Assembly: GCA_032622095.1 (NCBI GenBank)
Contig: CP136067.1
Location: forward strand, 126,001-190,000
Source: Siphonodentalium dalli
Taxonomy: Eukaryota > Mollusca > Scaphopoda > Gadilida > Siphonodentaliidae
DNA length: 64,000 nt
Reading direction: 5' to 3'
Shown here piece after piece: positions 38,101 to 49,139 of the stretch (positions are counted from its first letter, which is position 1; each line of letters begins with the position of its first letter). Position numbers and translations under genes: made by a program. The notes under the pieces were generated by a model. That model did not search any database. It was not told the DNA's origin and saw nothing but the letters and a program-made list of their open reading frames with translations.

Positions 38101-38700
38101 AAACACAACCGATGATATGGGAGTTATGCTTTCCTGGGTTTATTTCTATAAATACAGTTTCAATTACATGCGGAATGAATTCAGTGAGATCTGGTCTAAT
38201 TTTGTATGGAATGTTGGCTTTAACGAATAGACATACCCCTCCCCTGCCATCGTCGTCGTCTGACCGACATCTAAATTCCATGGGATGATAACCCGGTATT
38301 TGGTAATCGGATGATTGATAAATTTTAAACGTTTCTGTTAGGGCAATTATGTCAAATTCATCGGTGGATTTCAAGTCGCACAGAACGTTACACAGAGATT
38401 CGAAATTTGCATTTAAGCTTCTACAATTCAAGTTAAAAATAGAAATTTTTGTTTTCTTATTCAAGTAGTCATGGGCCTGTGTTGGGGAGAAATAATGACA
38501 ATCATTATCTGGTAGAATGTTAGGCTCTAAATATGTATCCGCGTTATTTCCTTCTATATCGGCCCATTTCGCGGCGAAATCATAAGCGTCCGAGTCCCTG
38601 ACCTCATCCAGAGTAACAACATTACTTGCTGACATTGGATTGGATTGTATGGGTTGTGAAAGTAGTGCCCTTTAGAAAGAAGGAATATACACAATATGTA
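35111..38700 (-). mobile_element. CR1/L2-like LINE inserted inside the 8.2-kb element
   Basis: The minus-strand element comprises the ORF at 38635-35480, a 3' UTR of about 370 bp with a GGGATGGCA/TGCCATCCC stem-loop at 35197-35240, an AATAAA near 35130, and a 3' end in short ATCCT repeats (35111-35125). A microsatellite-like 3' tail instead of poly-A is characteristic of CR1/L2-group LINEs. The 5' boundary is not visible, and 38700 is a nominal limit. No ORF1 is found upstream, so the copy may be 5' truncated or belong to a one-ORF lineage. Confidence 0.8.
35480..38635 (-). CDS. LINE endonuclease-reverse transcriptase, 1051 aa, intact
   Basis: This is the retrotransposition protein: it nicks target DNA and reverse-transcribes the element RNA at the nick. 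An APE-type endonuclease spans about residues 65-285, with the conserved N70 (FNLNCRSL), E101 (LTETF), D213/N215 (GDFNIDLL) and the SDH triad at 279-281. The reverse transcriptase spans about 575-810, with DYRPISIL at 591, FLDLSKAFD at 663-671, GVPQGSILGP at 721-730 and the catalytic YADD at 751-754. A CPDC-containing tail closes the protein. The frame has no stop or frameshift, so the copy is young or under constraint. The start is the first ATG of the frame. Family membership (Jockey/CR1/L2 group) is by motif style, and finer placement is inference. Confidence 0.95.
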   Translation of the reverse strand: MSASNVVTLDEVRDSDAYDFAAKWADIEGNNADTYLEPNILPDNDCHYFSPTQAHDYLNKKTKISIFNLNCRSLNANFESLCNVLCDLKSTDEFDIIALTETFKIYQSSDYQIPGYHPMEFRCRSDDDDGRGGVCLFVKANIPYKIRPDLTEFIPHVIETVFIEINPGKHNSHIIGCVYRPNTAPKADIDKFMAKFDGILEKIKDHTSYIAGDFNIDLLNFNTHSKTNEFINNIFTRGFVPMITKPTRMTDHSATLIDNIYTNNIRNGHSAGIITCDVSDHFGIFYSETHKQIHASHTLDTGPNTTQRSFSAKNISNFKSVLQTCKFESVLECNSIDRAYDNFLEIYETAYELAFPPKNSKIPKKFIKRQPWMTGGLIKSSIVKQELYTKKLKSASDRATHTYLNYRQLYNKLLRKSKQLYYSRILDENKNDLKKTWTILKGALKMGGGTVNNTKVLFDNETVITCPSLIADKFNEYFSSIGRKTSQLVVNEHNADFSDYLRNRIEDLDIFDVTPTTIQEIILTCLSMKAKSSMDFKGITTKLMKETIETIAPALKHIFNLSFEQGIVPEKMKIAKVVPIPKNNNAHEISDYRPISILPTFSKLLERIMQKRLVDFLTEHDILYKHQYGFRPNHSTFHPIIHLLDQIANNNDKTTRDSTIALFLDLSKAFDTINHDILISKLDHYGIRGTALSWFQSYLDNRQQYVELQGNKSKLMDITCGVPQGSILGPIIFLIYANDMPNATTMNILSYADDTTLMTSGDNGTQIESYVNNELRNIYTWCCCNKLSINTEKSNYMLMHPENNDTKWNTMKILLNNTELKRIGNREHETSTKFLGIHIDENLSFKKHISSVCSKLAHAIFHINKVKHFFPGSALKTLYYALIQSHLVYGIQLWGHVPEVKRVFLLQKRAIRIVCNKKYRSHTEPLFKKEKILKVYDLHKVHTTLFMHDWYYNRLPESFSQMFTKRIAGPDTRQQRPLFLKTPRTTFSGQLPFHAFPTSWNNLDNTMTKTQSRHVFKKHITEKIISAYSNNIKCKNRGCPDCPQIVSRSVT

Positions 38701-40377
38701 CACAATCACCCTGGTCGTATGTGCATATATAACAATACGTATTTTTCATTTATCAATAATATGGTGATATATTTGGCGGGCCTGTAAGTCATTGTTGTGA
38801 GCTCACGGGAGAGGATTCGCGCATGTTGTCCAAAGTAAGTAACAATGCATATATATACCAGATAGCTAATATACGTTTACATGTGCGAAAAACAGTTAAA
38901 AGCTTCTATACATTGTACCCAGTGGTGTGTGCAACATCATGCAGTTATCTGCGAAATGTCACACCCACCGCCAGATACCCTACATGTAGTATTTTAAGGG
39001 TTCAGCTGTGTCAATGGTGACATTTTGAGTCCAAGGGTGCGATGGTAGTCAAATATTTATAGTCGTCGCCATAATAATAATGGATAAAGAGAGACTTTTC
39101 TAGTTTCATATTCTTAGTCCTCTTGTTTGGGTCAGGGCATATTAATTAATGTTTCAGTTAATTAATCAAATGGGGTAATTTTCTTGTGCGCGTGTACCCA
39201 ATATATACAATTTGTGGAACCCTAAAGAGGGGTATAACATATTTCTCTACCATACACACGAAACTAGCCCGTGAGCTCGTATTGTGAGATAAAGTAGTTG
39301 CTATATTAGGAACAAATATAAACCTTAATTAATAATTAATATTTGAGCAGAGGGTACGATGTAAGAGCTATCGAAAATAAAGATAAAATTTTTTTTTTTT
39401 TAAATGTTGGCAGTATAGCGTACACAAACCAAATGAAACTCATTTATACATGACAGCATAGTTTAGTAAAATCATATATAGACCAACTATCGATGAGACA
39501 CCAAGTATCAATGAGACAGTTCATTTCGGTTATAACCGTACAATAACATGCCCAGTTGATTATTGCGTCACGGAATAAAAAATCATCCAGCACGTGAATT
39601 TGTGTAAATAGGTCACACCTGGGGACACGAGGACAGCGATGTGAGCGCCGCAACGTTCTGCTTCTGTTGGACGGACGGATGGACGGATGGATGGACGGAT
39701 GACAGATGGACAGATGGACAAACCATTTACATAATACGACTGATTTTTCAAACTGGCGTATAAAAAGACTCAACCATTATTTTCCACTGCCCTATATGTC
39801 ACAATATATTCATATGGCAGTATTCATCCCAAGTTAAGTGATGATGCTAATAAATTTGCTATCATACTCAGGTGGAGCAAAGCGATCTGAACAAATCGTG
39901 GATAAACCACTACAGGTGGAAAACATTAAAAAACATGTATATTGTGAAATATAATGAATGCTGGTTGTTACAAACTTGCCATAATTGAGTTGACTATTCC
40001 TGTTGTTTACCAAACATCAACGTACACATTATTAATTAAATATTTTGAAATATATATGTTTCTGAATGTTTCATACAGACTCTGGCTTTTGCATAAATCG
40101 CTCGGATTAGCCAAACTATGCAAAAATGACCAACTTTAGGTAAACTGATGGTACTCTTTCTACACAGAATCGCTTTGACCTACAAACATCATAGCAATCT
40201 AGCAGTACCCATCATGATGATATAAAATTAGCAGGACCACTTAACCTTGGGCGCTATTGAAAATGAAAATATCTTTAAAATGGTAAGTTATGAGGGCTTT
40301 TAGCTATTATGAAGAATTATGTTAGTGAAATTATAGACCCTAATCTTCTTCATCCTGCAACTGCTTCAACTATCTTG
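38701..40377. other. Interior of the 8.2-kb element, right side
   Basis: No gene is recognised. It holds a T14 run near 39391 and a GGAC/GGAT microsatellite at 39668-39722, which produces proline/serine-rich false frames on the minus strand. Confidence 0.5.
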
Positions 40378-41513
40378 GCCAATCAAAATTAATGTGGGAC
40401 TGACAAAGCCTCATTCTACTATTGATTGAATAGTGATGATTCCATTTTCAATATCTACATTTCTGTTGATTAGAGCCCAATCGTTACCTGAGTTTTGGTA
40501 AAGCACACCAATTTCCAAGGTATGTGTTGTGTGTCAGGGTCAATACATTCTCAGCAGCAATTTCCAGCTAATACAATTGTGCGTGGTCAATTGTGCTCAA
40601 TCAGAGTCGGTCAGAGCATGCGGATAGTTCTATATGAGAATAAATCTCGTCTTCGACTCAATTGATCTGGCAAAAAAACTATGCTCTATAACCCTTACTT
40701 ATTAAAATAAATTTCAAACTAATATGCAATTCAGCATTAGAATACCATAAAAGACATACTGCTCTCCTGTTAGCTATAGTTTAAATGAACTGCCACATTG
40801 CGCTCATTTACAATGATATAAATGTGATATATGTCATCCCATCTATAGCCATTTTGGCAGCCATCTCATATCAAAGGCACTGAAATCAATATAAACAGGA
40901 TGAACTACTCATAAATACATGTATTTATTCATATCATATCATTTGCTATCCTTGTTTACAGCAGTGTTTGCACTACTAATCAATTACCATAAAATTTATG
41001 ATTTTGTCAAAATCTTGGTTATTGAGAAATTGTCAGTTTTTCAATCTACGGCCAATACATTCCATCCAAAACCTTGTTGAACACTCATGGGTGGAAGCAC
41101 AATGGTGCCAATACTTTAAAGTTGAAAAAAAACTCTATATGTTGCACTATTTTAATTATTCTTGACTTTGCTCAATTTTTGCTAATTTTGAAGTCGGGCC
41201 ATTTTGGATTTTCAGGGTCAAGAGCTCCTTGAAGGTCAATCCCGTTCTAAAATGCTATAGAAAGTATCAGAAATGATATCTCTATGTGGCATTAATCCAT
41301 ATAGGACATTAAAATTATAATTGGAGGGTCAACTTTGAGAAAAAAGAGCTGAACCCCAAAATTGGGGTTCAGGCCCTTAAAAATAGAATTTGGGCCCCTT
41401 TTATCAAAAATCGGTCGGCACCACTGAATTCCTCATCGAAAAGTACTCTGGAATCAGTATCAAACAGAAAGTGGTTGGATATTCCCTAAAGAGCCCAGTT
41501 GTGAGACCGACTA
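40378..41513 (-). repeat. Right arm of the 8.2-kb element
   Basis: Inverted, imperfect copy of 33291-34195. The outer 63 bp are almost identical to the left tip. Many indels further in make it about 230 bp longer. Confidence 0.8.
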
Positions 41514-42517
41514 TATATTGAACATATCGAAATATACAAATAATAACTGCGCTTCTGCGAAATAGAAAACATGAATATAGTAAAACTAATAATGCATATA
41601 TACATGTATTATGTAAACATTATCAGGAACGGGTCTGGCGGGGAAACTGACCACATGGAAAATTTGACATGGATTAAACCTCAAAATGGGACAATGATGC
41701 AACCAACTTGAACTGGTCTTTATGGCTAATGTAAATTATTGAAATGTATGACCACACGGGAAAGTAATGACATTTAAAAAATAAGAAATGTCCTCAGCAT
41801 AAAACTCACAAACAGGAATATGATCGTGGCAACTAATTTTGTTTTAACGATATCTGACCAACAACACAGCTACATCAATAGAGAATTTTTTTGTCACCAG
41901 TACTGTTGCAATCTATTTATATGAATCACGCGCGACAGACTTTGTGGGAATTTGTGACCGCTGTTACTAGTGAGATTCATTGCGTTAATGATTACTTATT
42001 GTCACTTTCTCTGCAAGAGTTATTTCATTCTGAATCAAAGGTCGTTCACAAAATTGACGCCGGCAAAAAATGTTAAAAGTTGAGTATAGGCGGAATCGAC
42101 CTGTGCCATAACCGTGTGTTATAAATATTTATTTCAAGTATATATGGCAGTCTTTGGAACACATGTAGGCGTCCAGTTACCCAATAGGAAATAAATTTAC
42201 CCTACAATTTATTCAAAAGCATGGATCAATAAAGAGCGTTAATTCCTCATATAATTATAAGATTGATATAAACTATATACATTAAATATTTCGTATATTT
42301 ATTAATACTAATACCATGAATAGTTATCCCGACATTCATAATAATTCCTTTGAGACAATCACGAAAAATAAATTATTGTAGTGGCTTCCACAACGTTAAT
42401 TTAACACCTGAATTAATTGAATAATAACGCGGCCCAAGACAATTGCAATTCGTTTTTTTTAACCATGCAATGTGATCGCGTTTAAACTATGGGCATGTTA
42501 TAATTTACTATAAACTT
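41514..42517 (+). repeat. Array unit 6, partial, without the Harbinger-like element
   Basis: This unit resumes at tatattgaacatatcg and follows the array sequence to the 'gggcatgtta...tttactataaact' region, then stops at about 42517. It has an empty site (gattacttattgtcac, 41992) that matches the filled sites minus the element and one TTA. It is diverged to a degree similar to unit 0, so both array flanks keep the old form. Confidence 0.9.
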
Positions 42518-42559
42518 ATCTTTACAGCTAACGTATTGAAATTGATAACCGCAATGGAA

Positions 42560-42960
42560 CACAATGACATTATCGAAAAACAGATGTGTTCTGACCTTCC
42601 ACACTGTGCATGATTTGCAACCGAGTGGCAGAGCATGGATTACGTAACGCCGTAATATCTTTGATGTGCATGTATTAACATTGCTGCTGCCTTCACCGTG
42701 GCTTTCGCCTTTCAGTTCGAGTGGACTTCCAGTCATTGATGACTATTAAAGTTGGGTCGGCAATTTCTTATTTGTGTTATCAGGTTACAAACAGGAACGT
42801 TATAACTTTAAATTTTTCGCATAGAAGTGAAACAAGCGCTCTTTATTTCTACCATATCAGGAATAGACTAACACGAACGCTCTTTTTGTTCCATGCCATG
42901 CACATGACTTATTTGTTTGGGACCCATGCCAAACACCAAGTTTAAAGCTGTTTTTTTCTC
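42560..42960 (+). repeat. Duplicated segment, copy 1
   Basis: It shares 'atctttgatgtgc', 'ctttcgcctttcagttcgag', 'gttgggtc' and 'tttgggaccc' blocks, in order, with 44500-44975. A 74-codon frame here and a 103-codon frame in the other copy are in different registers, which argues against a conserved protein. Confidence 0.6.
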
Positions 42961-43274
42961 CATTACTTCTATGCCTCTTTTTTGGGACATATGATGCGCG
43001 TATAAAGTTAATTCAAGTATTCATCAACCAATTTCGATATTGGGGAAAAATTCAAAAGCGAATAATATTAGGTGTATTTTTGGAGCGCAAACCGCCACGT
43101 GGCTTGAATGTCAAGGGGGACATTTTCATCATTATCTCTTTCTGATTTCGAACCAATGTCAGAGCCACGGCCCGTTTTCACATCGAATCAATTTCTATAA
43201 AAAAAAAACTCGAAGCTTGCCTCTGCATGGTAGCTATACTAGCCTACTATATATATAGAGGATCTTACATGAGT

Positions 43275-43390
43275 TTCTATTTTATACGGAATTTATCAAC
43301 CGAGTTCACTAAATTCGATTTGAGCCAAGGTTTACCGAGGCTCAAATAGAATTTAGTGGACGAGGTTGATAAATTACGTATAAAATAGAA
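43275..43390. repeat. Strong hairpin: 52-bp arms, 12-nt loop
   Basis: The left arm 43275-43326 (starts TTCTATTTTATACGGA, ends GAGCC) and the right arm 43339-43390 pair over 52 bp with about five mismatches. The loop aaggtttaccga is 12 nt. It is compact enough to be a fold-back MITE core or to form a cruciform or RNA hairpin. I could not define a target duplication. Confidence 0.85.
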
Positions 43391-44499
43391 CGAGTTTGAG
43401 ATACTTTTTATCACATGATCATATAATCGCTAAAATTTTGTCGAAAACAACAAACAACTGCATCCCGCGATCATTGTCCAAAGACGATATCACACGACGA
43501 TATTACACGTGTCTATTACGCTCGAATATATTACATCGGAAAATAGTGCTAATCATGTGATAAAATATAGTATTAAATATGTGTATACATACGAAACTAC
43601 AACTAACGAAGGACAATTAGATTGACGTGGGAAAGTTTAATTTAGACCTGGCACGGCAATTGTTCGCTTTTGGGTCAACTTATGTTGAAAAATCATGTGC
43701 AAGAAAAACGGTGATAAAAATATATGAGCTGTTTTCCAACCGTCCAGGCGTCCACACAAACACTCTGTATTCTTATCATGTAAGGAAATAACCTGCAGGA
43801 TGTATTCAAAACTCATCTCAGCACAATTGTTCATTGATCAACAGACATGACATGAAAATTCCCAAATTTAGAGAAATATGTATGGTAGTTGCCTTTTTAA
43901 ATGAAAATAATCATTTTATTTCACGAATCAAGAATTAAGTCTTCGCCCATGATCTTGATATCAGTGATATATGAACTGCATTTTTGAAAAATTATTTTGC
44001 AGGAGTTCTTGATAATTGAAAACAGTGAATTTTTAAATAGTGTACATTCCATAAAACTAAAGTAAATAAGATTATACCCAATGGTTCTTAAATATTGTGT
44101 CACTCACAATAATCGAATGTACCAAATTTCACGAAGAAATTCTTGACCGGCAGATTTTGAGAAAATCCATTTTGAAGTACCAAAAATAGAGGATCCATTT
44201 TGAAATACCAGGTAATTTTGACAAAACGTGCGTCTGACCCTTAACATACACTTTATTCGTATAAGCAAACAGAAATTATTTCTAGAATGTTTCAACAGCT
44301 CTGTGAATCTATTTTTCTTCTTTTTGGCATGCCCAAATTCAAGGAAAGCAAACAGACAATTTAATGCGCCATCTGATCAGTGAACAATGAATTATTAAAC
44401 ATGTTGATACTGAAATAATTATGTGACAGCCGTGCAATAAGACGGGACGAGCTTGTGCATGTACCTCCAAAAAACCACAGCATAATGTCAACCTGCAAT
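43391..44499. other. No feature recognised
   Basis: AT-rich. There are short minus-strand frames at 43637-44295 without recognisable motifs. No repeat or RNA gene could be supported. Confidence 0.45.
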
Positions 44500-44975
44500 A
44501 TATATAGCGCATCATGCATGCCCTTGACCTATTTTGTAATTACAGAACGAGCAGGATTATATACGCAACGTGCAATCTCTTTGATGTGCTTGTATAGCTA
44601 TTGCTTCTGCTTTCGCCTTCAGTTCGAGTGAATGGACTTTCAGTCAGCGACAACTCAAGTTGGGTCAGTTGCTGCCGTTAGCAGATTTTTTTGTGTAACT
44701 GTCATAATTAAACGGACATGCACCGTCTCATTCGAGCTTCCAAATTCCATCTACATAATTTGGAATAAGATAGGTTGACAATTACACGAAATATTGACAT
44801 TCCGGCTTCACGTGCTCCAACAACCATTCTCCAGCTGTTTTCAATTTTTCGCACGAATGAAACGCTCTTTATGTCTAACATATCGGAAATAGATCAACAC
44901 GGAACGATCTTATTTGTGTCATATCGTGCAAACAGTGAAACTGCCTTCATATTCTTTTGGGACCCAACAAATATT
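44500..44975 (+). repeat. Duplicated segment, copy 2
   Basis: Diverged counterpart of 42560-42960, about 1.95 kb downstream in the same orientation. The 103-codon frame at 44775-45086 extends beyond the repeat and has no recognisable domain. Confidence 0.6.
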
Positions 44976-46011
44976 AAGTTCTCATACTGGGTTGACATGC
45001 ATACACATATGATGAATGCAAGGGCCCAAGTACCATGCATGCGCGAACAAGCAGACATTCACGAGACACTCAACGTTTTCCAATAGCGTTTGTACTCATT
45101 GACCAGATGTTCTAAAAATAACATTTAATTAATTCCACTGCGAGGCGCTCACTCAGAGGTATCACGTGGTATCATAATAGGTGTACCAAATTACTACGAA
45201 TGTGTGTGGATATACCGAATGAATGAGGATTTATTCATTTTATTAAAAACATTTATACATTATTAAATATAGTGGTTTGTCAAAAAGAAATGCACAATTA
45301 ATACAAACCGGGCGGTGTCATGGCCATAAATGTTTTCCTGACAGCGCCCAGAACTATATAAGGATATATAAACACTACTCTAAATGACTTTATTTTCGTG
45401 AGTCAATTTTCGTGGTTTATTGGTCAACTTAGAAATGCCGATGTATATGCTTCCTGATGTAAAGTTTACCATTCGTAGTTGAATAACATTCCGAAATAAA
45501 GCCGTTAAGCCGAGAAATAACGCTGCCAGTCAACCGATGTTTGTGTGACGACATTGTCGCCAACTTGTTTCCTCGCGTGTGCATGCATGGTCACTCCAGG
45601 CTAATTAGCACTCCCAATAAAGCCAATTTTTTTAGTACTAATGTGATGTTCAGTAAAAACCCCGAAAATGGATCTGTTTCAAAAGATTTAATGAGGTCCG
45701 TTGATTCTCTAAAACGGATTAAATAAAGAGCGTTTGTTGTTGTCATTCCCAGTTACCAAATATATATGTTGTTAAAATTTATAATTCGTTATCTATTTTT
45801 TAACAATTTTCCTTCAAAAGAATATATTTGTTACCTTCAGAAAAATATGCAAGACCCGATGTCTATCGTATACATGATATAGCTATGCCTTGTATATTGA
45901 TTGCCTCCTACTTTCAGCGAACGCATGCAGTTTTATAGAGTAAAATAGCGTATTTTGAATGAGGCATCCAATCACAAATTAACACACACACACAAAAACA
46001 AAAACAATTAA
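44976..46011. other. No gene recognised
   Basis: AT-rich intergenic sequence. A CA-rich stretch lies at 45981-46008. The phrase 'taaagagcgttt' near 45725 also occurs in the large array, hinting at a very diverged remnant, but I cannot align more. Confidence 0.4.
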
Positions 46012-46966
46012 TTGTCCCCCGACGTTTCCGTCGGAGGACTATAGAAATGACCCTCGTCCGTCCGTGCGTCCGTCCGTCCGTGCGTCCGTGCGTCCGAGAT
46101 TGGGTACCTTCATGGTGTAATCAACTCCTCCTACAGTTTTAAACGTAGAGATTTGAAACTCTGGGATATTGTTACTAACATGTTGGTGATTTGCAACATC
46201 TATATAGCTAATCAAAAATATAATTTTTTCCATATTTTTGGGGGGGTTTTCGACTTAGAAAATTTGAAACATTTTTGCCTTTTGGATGAGATTGGGTACC
46301 TTCATGGTGTAATCAACTCCTACTACAGTTTTAAATGTAGAGATTTGAAACTCTGGGATATTGTTCCTAACATGTTGGTGATTTGCAACATCTATATAGC
46401 TAATCAAAAATATCATTTTTTCCATATTTTTGGGGGGGTTTTCGACTTAGAAAATTTGGAACATTTTTGCCTTTTGGATGAGATTGGGTACCTTCATGGT
46501 GTAATCAACTCCTCCTACAGTTTTAAATGTAGAGATTTGAAACTCTGGGATATTGTTCCTAACATGTTGGTGATTTGCAACATCTATATAGCTAATAAAA
46601 AATATTATATTTTCCATATTTTTGGGGGGTTTTCGACTTAGAAAATTTGGAACATTTTTGCCTTTTGGATGAGATTGGGTACCTTCATGGTGTAATCAAC
46701 TCCTCCTACAGTTTTAAATGTAGAGATTTGAAACTCTGGGATATTGTTCCTAACATGTTGGTGATTTGCAACATCTATATAGCTAATACAAAAATATCAT
46801 TTTTTTCGCGTTTGCATGCGTTTGTTCATCGGGTTGTTTTGTCCAAGAAATTTTGCGGTGGTTTGCAACATCTATATATTGTATAACATTGTTGCAAATA
46901 GTATCCTTCTAACAAATCCAATCATGAAGTTTACCACTCCAGTCGGGGGACATGTGGTCTGCGACC
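46012..46966 (+). mobile_element. Helentron-like non-autonomous element with 192-bp cores (copy C)
   Basis: It has the same plan as 8248-9467 with different sequence. The 5' C-box is TTGTCCCCCGACG, with a short hairpin cgacgtttccgtcg; a CCGT microsatellite follows at 46052-46094. About 3.7 tandem cores start gagattgggtac at 46096, 46288, 46480 and 46671. The 3' G-box is AGTCGGGGGACATG at 46941, followed by tctgcgacc. TGTCCCCCGAC and GTCGGGGGACA form an 11-bp perfect subterminal inverted pair. The 162-codon frame at 46153-46641 exists because 192 is a multiple of three and is not a gene. Confidence 0.65.
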
Positions 46967-47227
46967 TTTTATTGAAATTAATAAAGAGTGTTTTCATATA
47001 TGAAACTTATAAAGAGCGTTATTAATAATAATAATAATAATAATAATGCATAGCACCATTATTTACTGGCCGTCGCTTCAACAGCGGATTACCAAATGAC
47101 TGGCGACTCAGGGATGCCAAAACATATTACATACGGCTATATAATTCAGAGTGTCCGTGGAAAGTGGCAAAGTGTATGTGTTTATCATTTACTGTCGAAT
47201 GTTTACAACCACTTCAATAAGAGTTAA
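46967..47227. repeat. Unassigned sequence with (AAT)n microsatellite
   Basis: An (AAT) repeat of about nine units lies at 47023-47047. The remainder shows no supported feature. Confidence 0.6.
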
Positions 47228-47422
47228 AAGAGAAAGGAAGAATTTAAACCGTTTCTAGAGTTCGCCGATGTGGAACCATTGAAAATTCTACAACACTCAA
47301 AAATATTTGTTTCGACCAAAGTTATAAATAAAGCTGACGACATCACAGTGGTTCCGTACGACGTCAGGGAGAATCAATTAGCCAATGATATTATCGCGAT
47401 CGGATTTGTGGCACGTGACTGA
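47228..47422 (+). pseudogene. Possible coding fragment or degraded exon, 64 codons
   Basis: The frame runs from a stop at 47225-47227 to TGA at 47420-47422 and has no ATG at its left edge. The peptide has a protein-like composition (EFADVEPLKILQHSKIFV, then NKADDITVVPYDV), unlike the AT-rich noise frames elsewhere. AATAAA signals occur downstream near 47687. I do not recognise the family. It could be a retrocopy remnant, an exon, or chance. Confidence 0.25.
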
Positions 47423-48700
47423 TAAAGAAGTTCCCCTTTAGCGAGATAGTGTTCTCGATTTGCAAAAAAGTGCACACATGCTTTCGTTCGGAATTGGACA
47501 ATGATACCATTTGCGCATTGCTATCATGCAAACTAAACACAGACAGTTCATGTTACGACTTTGTTGAAAGTTGTTCCAAACAATGAAATGTTGAAAGATG
47601 CCAAATCTGCTACAATGTCATATAACAGGGAGCATTCTTCCAAGAAGTAATTTGTTAATGTGAATATTGTTGATAATTATGTTGGAATAAAATTAATAAA
47701 TTTAAAAAAGTTTTATTTTCTTTATGTTCATGTTAAAATGGAGGGACAATGAGATGAAAACAAATATCCCTAAATCTACCTATATTGAAAGACTGATCTC
47801 ACTATTTCATATAATACCAGGTTGACATGTCTGGTTATTATTAATCCATGCACCTGAAAATGAGGTTAACATGACCAATCGACACAGATACGTTTCATTT
47901 TCGTCGGCACGCTGACAAGTCCGAGGTGTGAATAAGGAATTAATTGTCCGCGGTATCGGCTGTCTGGGAGTTAATTACTCCCAACACACAATAATTCTTT
48001 CGCTACTAAAGTCTTTTTTTACCCAGTATTTCCCATCAAATATGCATGCGCCATATATAACTGTAATAGGGGGTCTGAATTCTTAGACACATGTGAGTTT
48101 TGGCATTCACCACGATGACGTCACAGCGTACAACTCGGAAGAGTGCATGACCGTTCACATCAAAACAAGAACGAAATGTTTAATTACAAATAAAAACAAT
48201 TAAAATATTAATAATTGTTACTAGTGTAAATATCCCTATCCAATTAATAAAATACAAGAATTCTACGCGAAACCTCCGTTTGGGGAAGGGATTTTGATGT
48301 TATACCACATTATCTTGAACTCAACTGTAGAGACAAGGCGTGACCCAACACTTGTTTACTGTCTGCAGATTGTTTTATGTTGGCTTTTGATAAGAGTTCA
48401 TTGAGGTCACTGACTGACCTGATTATCAGTTTGAATATTGGTGATTAGCGGTCACTATGTTGGATAGTAGTTGTTAATTTGTGAACAATGAGATGTTGTA
48501 ATTGGTCTCGTCAGGCTATTTCACAGAAGTATTTAAATTCACTCATATATAATAACTGAAGCGTGGTGAATGCAGTAAACTGCGTAATTAGGGTACAAGA
48601 CGTTTCGTACCGTGGTTGTTTCGTCCCTCTCTGACAATTAGTGAATACTGGTCATGCAATCGCCATGAAGCACGCTTTTTCCGTGCCTTTGAAGTACCGA
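47423..48700. other. No gene recognised
   Basis: Mostly unique-looking DNA. A perfect GGGAGTTAATTACTCCC palindrome lies near 47967. Nothing else is supported. Confidence 0.4.
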
Positions 48701-48712
48701 TACCCAGCAATT

Positions 48713-48724
48713 GGGGGGGGGGGT
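48713..48724. repeat. G-tract
   Basis: A run of about eleven G residues follows 'gcaatt' and precedes 'tattgcc'. It is one of several long G or C homopolymers in the window. Confidence 0.8.
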
Positions 48725-49139
48725 ATTGCCTGGCACTGCTGTATTGACAGTACTTTAATGGAATTTGGGTTACTATTAACTCGATAACGGGAATAATAAC
48801 TCCGGCAACTTGGAATATTATTTATATTTTTTATTCATGATAAGAAATGTCGACATGCACTTACCTCGAAATCTCCCTCGACAAAAACAATGCCGACGCA
48901 AAATCGTACTCTCCTCGGCAGTGCCGAACTTCCGAGAAAAGTACCCGATCGACCCTAACGGCACACGCAAAACAAATCTAACAACTGATATACCAGATAA
49001 GTCATTTTATTGTAGTTAAATAACGATTAGGTGTATACAACTTCAGTTTTCTATCGCCGCCGCGTGCAACCAAGAAGTTATTATAAGACATCGCAGTCAT
49101 GAAATTCGTTACGACGTAAGTCAACAGCGGCCATGAAAT

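Larger units (their letters stand above)
33291..41513. mobile_element. 8.2-kb long-inverted-repeat (fold-back) element, TAT target duplication
   Basis: The left end TAGTCGGTCTCACAACTGGG and the right end (reverse complement starting the same) begin long imperfect inverted arms, roughly 33291-34195 and 40378-41513. Recognisable blocks in both arms include the 63-bp tip, 'ggggttcag', 'aaaatggcc', 'attcatcatgag'-like and 'aattttgattggcc' words, in mirrored order. TAT flanks both ends (33288-33290, 41514-41516). The uninterrupted array sequence cagtctatattg at 17865 and 20996 shows a single TAT, so the duplication is real. No transposase frame is present, so it is probably non-autonomous. Its middle carries a LINE. 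Confidence 0.85.

Noticed and set aside
39444-39773. Minus-strand frames with HPSIRPS repeats
   Set aside because: They come from the GGAC/GGAT microsatellite at 39668-39722.
46153-46641. 162-codon repetitive protein
   Set aside because: The frame is open because the 192-bp core is a multiple of three; it is tandem repeat DNA within a mobile element.
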